A stretch of DNA of 64,000 bases from Methylomicrobium lacus LW14 (GCF_000527095.1 NZ_AZUN01000001.1:3423501-3487500); one strand, 5' to 3'. Shown: positions 6,041 through 15,167, counted from the first letter of the stretch. Made by a program: numbers and translations. The notes: generated from the letters alone by a model not told the origin.

Positions 6041-9000
6041 TTAGCGGTATTTAACCTCGACCGCCTCGTTTCCAAGCTGCCGCTTCAAGCGCAACAACAA
6101 CTCGTCGGTCGCAAAGACCCGCCATTCATCGCCGAGTCGGACGGTGGCCTGGGCCTGCTCCGAGCGGTATTGAATCAGCACCGGACAGGCGCCGCCTTTG
6201 AACGGCTCCAGAGCCGGGCTCAATTTTTCGGTCAACGAATCGCCGTTGACGCCTGCCTGCCAGGTCAACTGCAAGCCGCGCGCGAAGGCGTTGCGGGCCT
6301 GGTCGATGCTGTAGAGCTTTTCTGCGGTCAGGCGCGGGGTGCCGGTGTAGTCGTCCATCGACAGCGCGCCTTCGGCGACCAGCAGCACGTCGCGGGTGAA
6401 AATGTCCCGGTATCTTTCGTAGGTTTCGGGATAGATCGCCACCTCGAGCCGGTCGGTGCGGTCATCCAACAGCGCGAAACCCATCGTCTTGCCGCTTTTG
6501 GACTGGCGGGTGCGGATTTCGACGACCAGTCCTGCGACGCGGGCTTCCAGCTTACCTTTGCTGCGCTCCATGTCCGACTTTAGTTTGTTCAGGCTACCGT
6601 GGGTAAACTGGCTGATTTCGGCCTCGTATTGCGCGATCGGATGGCCGGTCAGGAACAGGCCGAGGGTTTGCTTCTCGGCGTTCAGGCGCTCCTGCTCGGG
6701 CCAGGGTTCGACGAAGGTCGAATAGGCGGCGATCGCATCGTCGGCATCGCTGGTTTCCTGCAGGCCGAACAGATCGTTCTGGCCGGTTGCGGCCATCTTG
6801 CCGTGCTGTTCGGCGACCTTCAGTACGGTCGGCAGTTCCGCAAGGTGAGCCGCCCGGTTAGGATCGAAGATATCGAACGCGCCGGCGCGGATCAGCGCTT
6901 CGAGCACGCGCCGGTTGAATTTGCGCAGGTCGACGCGTTTGCACAAGTCGTACAGATCGCGGTAAGCGCCGTTTTGCTCCCGTTCCAGAATCATGTCCTC
7001 GATCGCGTTTTCGCCGACGCCCTTCAGCGCGCCGAGGCCGTAAACGATCTGCTTGGCCTGATTGACCGTAAAGCGGAAGTTCGAATCGTTGATCGACGGC
7101 GGCGCGATCGGCAGTTTCATGCGCCGGCATTCCTCGATCAGCACGACGACCTTGTCGGTGTTGTCCATATCAGCCGATAAGACCGCGGCCATGAATTCGG
7201 CCGGATAATGCGCCTTCAGCCAGGCGGTCTGATAGGCGACCAGGGCATAGGCGGCCGAGTGTGATTTGTTGAAACCGTAGCCGGCGAACTTCTCCATCAG
7301 GTCGAAGATGTAGGTCGCGATGCTTTCGTCGATGTTGTTCGCTATCGCGCCCTCGGTGAACACTTCGCGCTGCTTGGCCATTTCCTCGGGCTTTTTCTTG
7401 CCCATCGCGCGGCGCAGCATGTCAGCGCCGCCGAGCGTGTAGCCGCCCATCTCGCGGGCGATCTGCATCACCTGTTCCTGATACAGGATAACGCCGTTGG
7501 TCGGCTTGAGGATAGGGACTAATAGAGGATGCGCGTATTCGGCCTTGGCGCCGTGCTTAACATTAATATAGTCATCGACCATGCCCGATTCCAATGGCCC
7601 CGGCCGGAACAGCGCGACCAGCGCGATGATGTCGTCGAAGCAGTCAGGCTTCAGTTTTTTGATCAACTCCTTCATGCCGCGCGATTCGAGCTGGAATACC
7701 GCGGTGGTCTGCGCATTCTTTAAGAGGTCGTAGGACGCCTTATCGTCGCGCGGAATCGCGGCGATGTCGACCAAGGGTTCGCCGAGCTCCTGTTTTTTGC
7801 GGTTGATCGTTTGCAGCGCCCAGTCGATGATCGTCAGCGTGCGCAAGCCCAGAAAGTCGAACTTGACCAGGCCGACCGCTTCGACGTCGTCCTTGTCGAA
7901 CTGCGTGACCAGATTGCCGCCGCCCTGTTCGCAGTACAGCGGCGTGAAGTCGGTCAGTTTGGTCGGCGAGATCACCACGCCGCCCGCGTGCTTGCCCGCG
8001 TTCCGCGCCATGCCTTCCAAGGATCGCGCCATGTCCATCAGCGATCTGACTTCTTCCTCGTTCTCGTAGCGCTGCCGGAGGTCGGGGCTGTCTTGCAGCG
8101 CCTTGTCGAGCGTCATGCCGATTTCGAACGGAATCAGTTTGGCGAGCTGATCGACAAAGCCGTAAGCGAAACCCAGCACCCGGCCGACGTCGCGGGTAAC
8201 CGCCTTCGCGGCCAGCGAACCGTAGGTGATGATCTGCGCGACATGGTCGCGGCCGTAGTGCCCGGCGACATAGTCGATCACTTCATCGCGCCGGTCCATA
8301 CAGAAATCGACGTCGAAGTCGGGCATCGAGACCCGTTCGGGATTCAAAAAACGCTCGAACAACAGATCGAATTCGATCGGGTCGAGGTCGGTAATCTTCA
8401 ATACATAAGCGACTAAGGAGCCCGCGCCCGAACCCCGCCCCGGCCCGACCGGAATCTGATGATTCTTCGCCCACTGGATGAAGTCCGCGACGATCATGAA
8501 GTAACCCGGAAACCCCATCTGGGTAATCACCTGTAATTCGATCTCGAGCCGGTCATAATAGACTTGCCGCTTTTCTTCCTCGGTGCCGCTGCCGACGGGC
8601 GGATGCTGGCGCAGGCGTTCTTCGAGGCCTTTGCGGGATTCTTCGGCCATCACGTCGCCGATCGTCATCCCTTCGGGGACCGGATAGTCGGGCAGGAAGT
8701 TTTTGCCCAGGGTCAGCGTGATGTTGCAGCGCTTCGCGATCTCGACCGTGTTTTCGAGCGCCTCGGGAATGTCCGCGAACAGCTCACACATTTCCTCGGT
8801 ACTACGCAGATATTGCTGGTCGGTATAATCCTTCGGCCGGCGGCTGTCGTCGAGCACGCGGCCCTGGTTGATGCAGACGCGGACTTCGTGGGCCGGGAAG
8901 TCTTTTTTGTGCAGAAAGCGCACGTCATTGGTCGCGACGACCGGCAGATCGGCCTCGGCGGCCAGCTCCAGCGCGGCCGCGATATAGGCTTCTTCGCCCG

Positions 9001-9523
9001 GTTTGCCGACGCGCTGCAATTCCAGATAAAAACTGTCCGGGAACAGGTTGGCCCAATAATCGGCCTGGCGTTTGGCGTCATCCTTGCGCTCGGCGATCAG
9101 CGCCCGGCCGATGTCGCCGGCCATCGCGCCGGACAAGGCGATCAAGCCGCCGGCATTCGCCTCGATCCATTCGTATCGCAACATCGGCACGCCCTGATGC
9201 TGGCCTTCCTGATACGCTTTGGAGATCAGTTCGGTCAACGCGATATAGCCCTGATGATTTTTGACCAGCAGGGTCAGTCTGTACGGATTGGCCGGTTCCT
9301 CCGGATTGAAGATCAGCACATCGGCGCCCGCGATCGGCTTGACGCCCTGGCCCATCGAGGTCTTGTAAAACTTGACCAGCGCGAACAGGTTCACGTGATC
9401 GGTGATAGCCGCGGCCGGCATGTGTAATTCGGCCAGGCGCTTGACCAGCGGTTTGATCTTGACGATGCCGTCGACCAGTGAGAATTCGCTGTGCAGTCTC
9501 AGATGGATAAATTTGGGCTGCAT
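6041..9523 (-). CDS. dnaE: DNA polymerase III alpha subunit
   Basis: At 1160 residues this is full-length for the replicative polymerase subunit that copies both strands in the replisome. In order: the PHP domain starts at residue ~5 (LRLHSEFSLVDGI, then AAAITDHVNLF); the polymerase core follows, with the GPGRGSGAGSLVAY finger motif and PDFDVDFCMDRRDEV carrying catalytic aspartates. The thumb and fingers contain HAGGVVISP, LFRPGPLESGMV and the KSHSAAYALVAYQTAWLKAHYP motif. The C-terminal part has an OB-fold (residues ~980-1080). A beta-clamp-type peptide QNDLFGL lies at about residue 910. Start at the ATG at 9521-9523. It is not in an obvious operon: REP elements lie on both sides. Confidence 0.97.
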   Translation of the reverse strand: MQPKFIHLRLHSEFSLVDGIVKIKPLVKRLAELHMPAAAITDHVNLFALVKFYKTSMGQGVKPIAGADVLIFNPEEPANPYRLTLLVKNHQGYIALTELISKAYQEGQHQGVPMLRYEWIEANAGGLIALSGAMAGDIGRALIAERKDDAKRQADYWANLFPDSFYLELQRVGKPGEEAYIAAALELAAEADLPVVATNDVRFLHKKDFPAHEVRVCINQGRVLDDSRRPKDYTDQQYLRSTEEMCELFADIPEALENTVEIAKRCNITLTLGKNFLPDYPVPEGMTIGDVMAEESRKGLEERLRQHPPVGSGTEEEKRQVYYDRLEIELQVITQMGFPGYFMIVADFIQWAKNHQIPVGPGRGSGAGSLVAYVLKITDLDPIEFDLLFERFLNPERVSMPDFDVDFCMDRRDEVIDYVAGHYGRDHVAQIITYGSLAAKAVTRDVGRVLGFAYGFVDQLAKLIPFEIGMTLDKALQDSPDLRQRYENEEEVRSLMDMARSLEGMARNAGKHAGGVVISPTKLTDFTPLYCEQGGGNLVTQFDKDDVEAVGLVKFDFLGLRTLTIIDWALQTINRKKQELGEPLVDIAAIPRDDKASYDLLKNAQTTAVFQLESRGMKELIKKLKPDCFDDIIALVALFRPGPLESGMVDDYINVKHGAKAEYAHPLLVPILKPTNGVILYQEQVMQIAREMGGYTLGGADMLRRAMGKKKPEEMAKQREVFTEGAIANNIDESIATYIFDLMEKFAGYGFNKSHSAAYALVAYQTAWLKAHYPAEFMAAVLSADMDNTDKVVVLIEECRRMKLPIAPPSINDSNFRFTVNQAKQIVYGLGALKGVGENAIEDMILEREQNGAYRDLYDLCKRVDLRKFNRRVLEALIRAGAFDIFDPNRAAHLAELPTVLKVAEQHGKMAATGQNDLFGLQETSDADDAIAAYSTFVEPWPEQERLNAEKQTLGLFLTGHPIAQYEAEISQFTHGSLNKLKSDMERSKGKLEARVAGLVVEIRTRQSKSGKTMGFALLDDRTDRLEVAIYPETYERYRDIFTRDVLLVAEGALSMDDYTGTPRLTAEKLYSIDQARNAFARGLQLTWQAGVNGDSLTEKLSPALEPFKGGACPVLIQYRSEQAQATVRLGDEWRVFATDELLLRLKRQLGNEAVEVKYR

Positions 9524-9557
9524 GAGAGGTATTTTTGTCGCTTAGGATCAGAAAAGG

Positions 9558-9589
9558 TAGGGCGGATGCGCTGCGCTTATCCGCCCTAC
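9558..9589. repeat. REP hairpin upstream of dnaE
   Basis: GTAGGGCGGAT (9558-9568) and ATCCGCCCTAC (9579-9589) form a perfect 11-bp stem around GCGCTGCGCT. It lies between ppa and dnaE on the ppa-downstream side of the dnaE start and shares the GTAGGGCGGAT end with the REP pair at 36048-36130. Confidence 0.6.
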
Positions 9590-9628
9590 AAAGGTTTTTC
9601 TAAGGCTGATGATTTATTTGCAATGTCT

Positions 9629-10255
9629 TCACAAATCTTCGATGCCGTTGAACAGGCTCATGTAATCCTGCATCGCGCGCACGATCACTTCGTGCGCTTC
9701 GGCGCGGCCGTAAACGTCGGTGATCTCGCAGGTCGATTTCTCGCCGGGCAGGTTTTTATAGGTCAGGAAATAATGCATCAGCCGGTTGATGTAGGAACTC
9801 GGGCAGTCCGACACATCGTTCCACTGCCGGTAAAATTCGTCGCCTTTCATCACCGCGATGATCTTGTCGTCCGCCTCGCCGCCGTCGAGCAGGCGGAAAC
9901 CGCCGACCGGGATCGCCTGCAGGATGATGTCGCCGTGCGATACGCTGCGTTCGCTCAACACGCAGATGTCGAGTGGATCGCCGTCGCCCTTGATGCCCGT
10001 TCGGCCCGACTTCAACGCGGCGAATTCGGCGACCTTGTTGCCGCAATACGTGCGCGGGACAAAGCCGTACAAGGTCGGCACCATGTTCGAAAACTTTTGC
10101 GGCCGATCGATTTTCAGATAGCCGCTCTGCTTGTCGATTTCGTATTTGACCGTATCGGTCGGCACGATTTCGATAAACGCATTAACCACGGAAGGCGTGC
10201 TGTCGCCCGCGCTGATGCCGTGCCAGGGATGGGCTTTGTAGTGGTAGTTGTTCAT
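9629..10255 (-). CDS. ppa: Inorganic pyrophosphatase, family I
   Basis: A 208-residue soluble enzyme that hydrolyses pyrophosphate and so drives biosynthetic reactions. The family signature is present: GDGDPLDICVLSER with the metal-binding aspartates, ahead of it FSNMVPTLYGFVPRTY with the conserved YGF-P block, and KGDEFY in the middle. The protein is longer at its C terminus than the E. coli enzyme (~176 residues) and ends in EVIVRAMQDYMSLFNGIEDL. I took the ATG at 10253-10255; an upstream in-frame start would put REP-derived sequence into the protein. No strong ribosome-binding site is visible. Downstream is a REP hairpin, then dnaE. Confidence 0.93.
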   Translation of the reverse strand: MNNYHYKAHPWHGISAGDSTPSVVNAFIEIVPTDTVKYEIDKQSGYLKIDRPQKFSNMVPTLYGFVPRTYCGNKVAEFAALKSGRTGIKGDGDPLDICVLSERSVSHGDIILQAIPVGGFRLLDGGEADDKIIAVMKGDEFYRQWNDVSDCPSSYINRLMHYFLTYKNLPGEKSTCEITDVYGRAEAHEVIVRAMQDYMSLFNGIEDL

Positions 10256-10326
10256 AAGTTTTCGGTCATTAAGTGGGCGATATTGCATCGTTGCCACGCT
10301 CCGCGCCACTGCCATTAAGTTAAGCC

Positions 10327-10379
10327 GTTCGCTGAGCGAAGTCGAAGCGATGTGATGGCTTCGGCTCCGCTCAGCCAAC
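10327..10379. repeat. Imperfect inverted repeat between thyA and ppa
   Basis: GTTCGCTGAGCGAAGTCGAA at 10327 onwards (22 bases in all) pairs with 10357-10379, about 19 of 22 positions. This belongs to the widespread GCTGAGCG-AGTCGAAGC type of intergenic repeat. The rest of 10256-10507 shows no gene. Confidence 0.55.
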
Positions 10380-10507
10380 GATAAGTTTTGCGCGGAAGCT
10401 GTGAATTGAATATATCAATTGTAGCCTCGATGTCGTGTCGCGATCGAGGATTTCGATGGCGCAACGGCTCAAGGCTATATAAATAGGGTGGCGCTGCTCG
10501 ATTCCGA

Positions 10508-11341
10508 TCAAACCGAAATCGGCGCTCGGATCGGATCGTGCGCCTGATAACCTTCGAATTCGAAATCCTCATAGCGGTAATCGAACAGCGAATCCGGCTT
10601 GCGTTTCAGGATCAGCTTCGGCAAAGGATAGGGCTCACGGCTCAATTGCAATCTGGCCTGCTCCAGATGATTCAGGTACAAGTGTACATCACCGCCGGTC
10701 CAGATAAAATCGCCGACGTCCAGATCGGCCTGCTGCGCGGCCATGTGCGTCAGCAAGGCGTAGCTCGCGATATTGAAAGGCACGCCGAGAAAGGTGTCGC
10801 AGCTGCGCTGATAAAGCTGGCAGGACAGCCGTCCTTCCGCGACATAAAACTGAAACAGCGCATGGCAGGGCGCGAGCGCCATTCTGCCCTGCGCGACATT
10901 CGCCTGCGGGGCGATCGTTTCGTCGGGCAGATCGGCGACGTTCCAGGCCGAGACGATCATCCGGCGGCTGTTCGGCGTGGTTTTGATCTGCTCGATCACC
11001 TGTTGCAGTTGATCGATCGTGCCGCCGTCAGGCGTAGGCCAGGCGCGCCATTGGCGGCCGTAAACCGGGCCCAGGTCGCCGTTCGCATCGGCCCATTCGT
11101 CCCAAATGCTGACCTTGTGTTCGTGCAGATAGGCCAGGTTCGTGTCGCCCTGCAAAAACCAAAGCAGTTCGTGAATGATCGATTTCAGATGGATTTTTTT
11201 CGTAGTGACCAAAGGAAAGCCTTCGGCCAGCGGGAAACGCATCTGATGCCCGAAGATCGACACGGTGCCGCTGCCGGTCCTGTCGCCTTTTTGGACGCCT
11301 TCGTCGAGGATTTTATCCAGTAGATTTAAATATTGTTGCAT
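10508..11341 (-). CDS. thyA: Thymidylate synthase
   Basis: A 277-residue enzyme that converts dUMP to dTMP using methylenetetrahydrofolate. The N terminus (LDKILDEGVQKGDRTGSGT) holds the phosphate-binding arginine. The catalytic cysteine lies in LAPCHALFQFYV, and QLYQRSCDTFLGVPFNIASYA and WTGGDVHLYLNH complete the family motifs. Ends in APISV, with the terminal residue close to the active site as in other members. The ATG at 11339-11341 matches the usual MxQYLNLL start; the first 16 bases overlap the stop of a small upstream gene, so the two are translationally coupled. About 13 residues longer than the E. coli protein. Confidence 0.96.
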   Translation of the reverse strand: MQQYLNLLDKILDEGVQKGDRTGSGTVSIFGHQMRFPLAEGFPLVTTKKIHLKSIIHELLWFLQGDTNLAYLHEHKVSIWDEWADANGDLGPVYGRQWRAWPTPDGGTIDQLQQVIEQIKTTPNSRRMIVSAWNVADLPDETIAPQANVAQGRMALAPCHALFQFYVAEGRLSCQLYQRSCDTFLGVPFNIASYALLTHMAAQQADLDVGDFIWTGGDVHLYLNHLEQARLQLSREPYPLPKLILKRKPDSLFDYRYEDFEFEGYQAHDPIRAPISV

Positions 11342-11544
11342 GAAATGAAGGCTTTTGTTTCGTCTTCCGTCAAAAATTCGTGCTGATCTTTCACTTCTTT
11401 GCAAGCCAGATATAAAGCAAGGGTCTCTAGTTTTTCAGACTGTTTTTCCAATAGTTCTTGGAGAAAACCTTGCTGGACTTCGTCAGGCAGTGTTTCGTAA
11501 AGCGCATATAAGCTATGTGCCGTATTTGAATTTTGTGGTTGCAT
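11326..11544 (-). CDS. Small acidic helical protein upstream of thyA
   Basis: A 72-residue protein with a good ribosome-binding site (CGGAGAA, eight bases before the ATG). It is rich in Leu, Glu and Gln and should form two or three helices (TLPDEVQQGFLQELLEKQ, then ETLALYLACKEVK). It shows no signal peptide or membrane segment. The ending (HEFLTEDETKAFISCNNI) recalls the short antitoxin-like or adaptor proteins of unknown function found in many genomes, but no toxin partner is next to it. Its 3' end overlaps thyA by 16 bp, which argues that it is a translated gene. Function unknown. Confidence 0.55.
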   Translation of the reverse strand: MQPQNSNTAHSLYALYETLPDEVQQGFLQELLEKQSEKLETLALYLACKEVKDQHEFLTEDETKAFISCNNI

Positions 11545-11599
11545 GACTGTTCTCCGGGTTGTTCTGAATGACAGGCAGGGTATCTGAATAGTAAAAATA

Positions 11600-12382
11600 T
11601 CAGGGCGCTTTTTTATAAGCCCAATAAACCATTCCCGCCCCGATCAGGATCATCGGCGTCGATAAAATCTGTCCCATCGTGACCCAGTCCAGCGCCAGAT
11701 AGCCGAGCTGGGCATCCGGCATCCTGAAAAATTCGATAAAGAAGCGGAAGCAGCCGTAGAGCATCACGGCCATGCCGGTCGGCGCCATTTTCGGGCGGGG
11801 GTTGGCGGTATAGAGCCAGAGTATCACGAACAGCACCACGCCTTCCAGAAACGCTTCGTAAAGCTGGGACGGATGGCGCGGCAGCGGGCCGCCGTTCGGA
11901 AACACCATCGCCCACGGCACATCGGTCGGCCGACCCCAGAGTTCGGCGTTGATGAAATTGCCGAGGCGGCCGGCGCCGAGGCCGATCGGGGCCAAGGGCG
12001 AGATGATGTCGGTCAATTGCAGCATCGTGCAGTTTTGTTGTTTGCCGAAAATCCACATCGCGACAAACACGCCGAGCATGCCGCCGTGAAACGACATGCC
12101 GCCTTTCCAGATTTCGAAAAGCACCAAGGGATTGTGCAGGAACTCGCCCAGATTGTAAAACAGCGTGTAACCGATGCGTCCGCCGAGGATCACGCCGATC
12201 GCGCCGTAGGTGACCAGATCCTCGATCGCCTCGGGCTTGATCGGCGACCAGGGGGCCAGGGCGCGCCGCTTGCCCAGTATCCAGACGCCGGCGAAGCCGA
12301 CCAGGTACATCAGGCCGTACCAGTGAATTTTTAGCGGGCCAATGGCGACGGCGATCGGATCGATATTCGGATAAGTCAGCAT
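11600..12382 (-). CDS. lgt: Prolipoprotein diacylglyceryl transferase
   Basis: A 260-residue inner-membrane enzyme that attaches diacylglycerol to the lipobox cysteine of lipoprotein precursors. Seven hydrophobic segments alternate with the signature motifs: IHWYGLMYLVGF at the N terminus, GGRIGYTLFYN, MSFHGGMLGV, the GRLGNFINAELWG motif with the key Arg and Asn, and PRHPSQLYEA. The length fits the family. Start at ATG 12380-12382, with no better alternative. It is divergent from the cytochrome operon at 12601; the 218-bp space between them holds the promoters of both. Several lipoproteins in this window (46.6 kb, 49.7 kb) are expected substrates. Confidence 0.96.
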   Translation of the reverse strand: MLTYPNIDPIAVAIGPLKIHWYGLMYLVGFAGVWILGKRRALAPWSPIKPEAIEDLVTYGAIGVILGGRIGYTLFYNLGEFLHNPLVLFEIWKGGMSFHGGMLGVFVAMWIFGKQQNCTMLQLTDIISPLAPIGLGAGRLGNFINAELWGRPTDVPWAMVFPNGGPLPRHPSQLYEAFLEGVVLFVILWLYTANPRPKMAPTGMAVMLYGCFRFFIEFFRMPDAQLGYLALDWVTMGQILSTPMILIGAGMVYWAYKKAP

Positions 12383-12600
12383 AGTCAGGGAGAGAGTCTA
12401 AAGCGAAGGATGCCCTATTATACCTTGCCGGGCATGACATCTTAAGCATAGAGACTGGGAGTCCATAAAAATCCATAAAGATATTAGTGTTAGGCGAACA
12501 ATTTTCCCCATATAATCCTTAAAAAAATATTAAGTAATTTATTTGTAATTTATCTGCTGATGACCACTTGCGTTGATGTAAAAATACATGGAGCGCAGCT

Positions 12601-13296
12601 ATGAATAAAAATTTACATCCCAGAAGACGCCAGCATATGGCTTATGCGGTGGGGTTATTGGCTGGCGCGCTGAGCTTGTCGGCATTGGTGTTGCCGGCCA
12701 ATGATGCCTGGCATCGGCGCGGTCCTATGAATGCCGGGCATGATGATATTCAATGCCCGGACTGCCACCAAGAGGCGCCGGGCAGTTATCGCCAGCAAAT
12801 TCAGGCCAATGTCCGCTATCTGTTTGGCCGGCGCGAGCATCCGGCCGATTTCGGCAAAATGGCGGTCGCCAATGAAACCTGTTTGGATTGCCATGAGCGC
12901 CCGAATGACCGGCATCCGGTTTACCGCTTTCTTGAACCGCGTTTCAAAAAGGCGCGCGCCACGCTCCGGCCGCATCTGTGCGTTTCCTGTCATCGGGAGC
13001 ATCAAGGCAAACGCGTCGTGCTCGGCGATAGCGGCTATTGCGTGACGTGTCATAAAAACACCCGTCTCAGAAACGACCCGCTGGATACTCCGCATGCACG
13101 GCTGATTGCGGACAAGCGTTGGACGACTTGCCTCGGCTGCCATGATTTTCACGGCAATCATACGATCAAAACGGCCACAAAGGTCGCCGAAGCGATTCGC
13201 CCCGAAGCCATCCGCGCCTATTTCGAGGGCGGTCCCTCGCCCTATGGCAAGGATGTGCATTATCACGCCAGAAAGGAGAAAAAGCATGACGAATAA
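12601..13296 (+). CDS. Membrane-anchored pentaheme c-type cytochrome
   Basis: A 231-residue protein with one N-terminal membrane segment (residues ~14-33) and five CxxCH heme-attachment motifs with cysteines at 52, 94, 127, 147 and 177 (CPDCH, CLDCH, CVSCH, CVTCH, CLGCH). Extra histidines (H80, H105, H134, H165, H184) could serve as distal ligands, so bis-His low-spin hemes are plausible. It would face the periplasm and carry electrons. GGAG stands before the ATG. It is the first of three overlapping genes: its last 11 bases overlap the DUF3365 gene. The class is the loose cytochrome c3/NapC-like multiheme group. The C-terminal 40 residues are charged and heme-free. Confidence 0.85.
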   Translation: MNKNLHPRRRQHMAYAVGLLAGALSLSALVLPANDAWHRRGPMNAGHDDIQCPDCHQEAPGSYRQQIQANVRYLFGRREHPADFGKMAVANETCLDCHERPNDRHPVYRFLEPRFKKARATLRPHLCVSCHREHQGKRVVLGDSGYCVTCHKNTRLRNDPLDTPHARLIADKRWTTCLGCHDFHGNHTIKTATKVAEAIRPEAIRAYFEGGPSPYGKDVHYHARKEKKHDE

Positions 13297-14146
13297 AACC
13301 TTCTGGATTAGCTTGTTTGTGTTGACCTGCCTCGGCATTTATCTGTTCGTCAGCGCGCCGCCGCCGTTGCCGGAGAAATCGGCGGCGCAGGCATCCATTC
13401 CGGTCGAACGCCTGTTCGAGCTGGTGCAGACCGAAAATGCCGCGGTCAGAGCCCTGTGGACCCAGGAAATCGTCGGCCAGGGCATAAAAGCCGGGTTGAA
13501 GTTTAGCGAGCATTGGCGCGATGCCGAAAGCGAAGCCGGTCCTCTGCCCGCGCTCTTTCTGCGCGAAACCGCCAAGAGCCTGGAAAAAAGCCCCGTGCGG
13601 CTCAGCCTATTCCTGGGCTCGGACTACCCGATCAGCCCGGACAACCGCTTTGAAGGCATGCAGAAAGACAAATTTGAACAGTTACGCCAGACGCGGCAGC
13701 CGCAGTTTTTCTATATTCCCGACATCGAGCGCCATACCGCGATGTTCGCCGATGTCGCGGTCGCCGAACCTTGCGTCGAGTGCCACAACAAACATCAGCA
13801 ATCGCCGAAACACGACTGGCGTCTGCATGACATCATGGGGGCGACGACCTGGATGTATCCCACGCAAAAGGTTTCCACAGAGGAAGTTTTAAAAACCTTA
13901 GTGGTGCTGCATGACGGTTTTCGCGATGCTTACACGGCCTATATCGAGAAGGTGAAGACGTTTAAAAAGCTGCCGGTGATCGGCAACAAATGGCCGCGCG
14001 AAGGTTATTTTCTGCCTGACGTGGAAACGTTCATGCAAGCGGTGCTGGAACGCACGGCCCAGCACACGTTGCCGGCGCTCGGCGCTTTGGCGACTGCGAA
14101 AGATACCGGAGCTGTGGAGGTAAAACCGCATGCGGATACGCATTGA
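13286..14146 (+). CDS. DUF3365 (Tll0287-like) heme sensor/redox protein
   Basis: A 286-residue periplasmic protein held by one N-terminal membrane segment (residues ~5-23). The rest fits the DUF3365/Tll0287-like heme domain, a PAS-related fold found in redox sensors. It has GMQKDKFEQLRQ, then FFYIPDIER and a single heme motif C163-VECH167, followed by the family-typical NKHQQSPKHDWRLHDIMGA. I chose the ATG at 13286 because GAAAGGAG lies just upstream and the membrane segment starts there; an earlier in-frame ATG would add 60 residues from a different reading frame of the cytochrome gene. It overlaps the pentaheme gene by 11 bp and the next gene by 17 bp. It has no output domain, so it acts either as an electron carrier or through its neighbours. 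Confidence 0.85.
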   Translation: MTNKTFWISLFVLTCLGIYLFVSAPPPLPEKSAAQASIPVERLFELVQTENAAVRALWTQEIVGQGIKAGLKFSEHWRDAESEAGPLPALFLRETAKSLEKSPVRLSLFLGSDYPISPDNRFEGMQKDKFEQLRQTRQPQFFYIPDIERHTAMFADVAVAEPCVECHNKHQQSPKHDWRLHDIMGATTWMYPTQKVSTEEVLKTLVVLHDGFRDAYTAYIEKVKTFKKLPVIGNKWPREGYFLPDVETFMQAVLERTAQHTLPALGALATAKDTGAVEVKPHADTH

Positions 14147-14627
14147 AAAACGCTGGATCAAAAAAAGTTATTTTGGGCTGGGTCTGGGGCTTTTTGGCGC
14201 ATTTCTCGTGCAGGAAGTTTATCGCTGGCAATGGCCCTGGCTGGCCGGATGGCAGACTGATTCGGTTTATAAACAGCTGTCAGGATTGGCGCTGATCGTT
14301 TTTCTGAGCCAGCAATGGCAGTGTTCTTTGCTGCGCAACCAGGGAAATACCGCGCTCGGCAACGCCCGGCTGCCGCGTCATAAATGGCTCGGCACTTTGG
14401 CCCCGTTGTTTTTTTACGCCCATGCCCAGCATGTCGGCTACGGATACTTGCAGGCGCTGAGCTGGTCGTTTTTCGTGGTCTTCTTTACCGGCTTATGCAA
14501 CTGCGAGATCATGCAAATCCGCCAGCCCTGGTTTCGTCCACTCTGGCTGATATTGCATGTTGGGCTGGCGACCGCGCTGCTGTTTTTAATCGGTTACCAT
14601 GTCGTGATCAGCTATGCCTATGAATGA
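14130..14627 (+). CDS. Histidine-bearing membrane protein, probable b-type cytochrome
   Basis: A 165-residue membrane protein with about four hydrophobic segments (residues ~14-32, 48-64, 88-125 and 135-160). Conserved-looking histidines lie near membrane ends: RHKWLG, FYAHAQH, ILHVGLA and GYHVVI. This spacing suits binding of one or two b hemes across the membrane, as in the ferric-reductase-like or cytochrome b561 folds, but I cannot match it firmly to one. It is the last gene of the operon, overlapping the DUF3365 gene by 17 bp. The likely role is passing electrons between the quinone pool or cytoplasm and the two periplasmic cytochromes. Tail-to-tail with the next gene, 27 bp apart. Confidence 0.6.
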   Translation: MRIRIEKRWIKKSYFGLGLGLFGAFLVQEVYRWQWPWLAGWQTDSVYKQLSGLALIVFLSQQWQCSLLRNQGNTALGNARLPRHKWLGTLAPLFFYAHAQHVGYGYLQALSWSFFVVFFTGLCNCEIMQIRQPWFRPLWLILHVGLATALLFLIGYHVVISYAYE

Positions 14628-14654
14628 CGCCAGTCCCAAGCTATCCTAGTCCTG

Positions 14655-15167
14655 TTATTCCGCCACCCCTGTATGATGCTTCATGTGTTCGGGCATCACC
14701 ACATTGCCATGGTCCTTGTTCTGGGCATTCAGCCATTCATGCAACGCCTGGTCAAATTGCGGATATTCGGTCGAAAAATGAATCTGCGCGCCATTGGGCA
14801 AGGATTTGTATTCATAACGGATGTCGTCGGTTTTGGCGGTCTTCAATTGGAGAAGCCCCGGCATGTCCGGCCCATGCATTTTTTCGCTAATCGAAAAATC
14901 GCCTTTGGCGAAGGCAAGAGACAGCTGGCGCAGATGATTTTGAATCAGTTCGATCTGATCGGGAGCATCCGGTTTGGCGATCACATGCATCACCCCGCCG
15001 TGAACGGTTTTCGAAAACGTTTCCACGACTTTACTCGCGTCATAGGGCATCAGTTTTTCACGCTGCTGCTCAACCTCTTTCATGCGCTGCGGGCTGGCAT
15101 CTTCCTCCGCGAACGTCGGTGCCGCAAAAAATAAAAAGCCGATCGAAATTAAGGCTAGCTGTTTCAT
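14655..15167 (-). CDS. Secreted protein of unknown function
   Basis: A 170-residue protein with a clear signal peptide (MKQLALISIGFLFFAAPTFA, cleavage before EEDA). The mature part is charged, with a mostly helical start (RMKEVEQQREKLMPYDASKVVETFSK) and a beta-rich middle (GGVMHVIAKPDAPDQIELIQNHL, FSISEKMHGP). It ends in a His-rich tail (EHMKHHTGVAE) that might bind metal. Relatives are, to my memory, often mislabelled as aspartate carbamoyltransferase, but no such active site is present. It is convergent with the redox operon and 170 bp from pbpC. No ribosome-binding oddity. I infer a periplasmic location but no role. Confidence 0.6.
   Translation of the reverse strand: MKQLALISIGFLFFAAPTFAEEDASPQRMKEVEQQREKLMPYDASKVVETFSKTVHGGVMHVIAKPDAPDQIELIQNHLRQLSLAFAKGDFSISEKMHGPDMPGLLQLKTAKTDDIRYEYKSLPNGAQIHFSTEYPQFDQALHEWLNAQNKDHGNVVMPEHMKHHTGVAE

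Noticed and set aside
8564..9427. 287-codon open frame on the plus strand
   Set aside because: Antisense to dnaE, low complexity, no motif.
14655..15167. Aspartate carbamoyltransferase
   Set aside because: The protein is short and exported and lacks the carbamoyl-phosphate motif; the name, if used in databases, would be a carry-over error.
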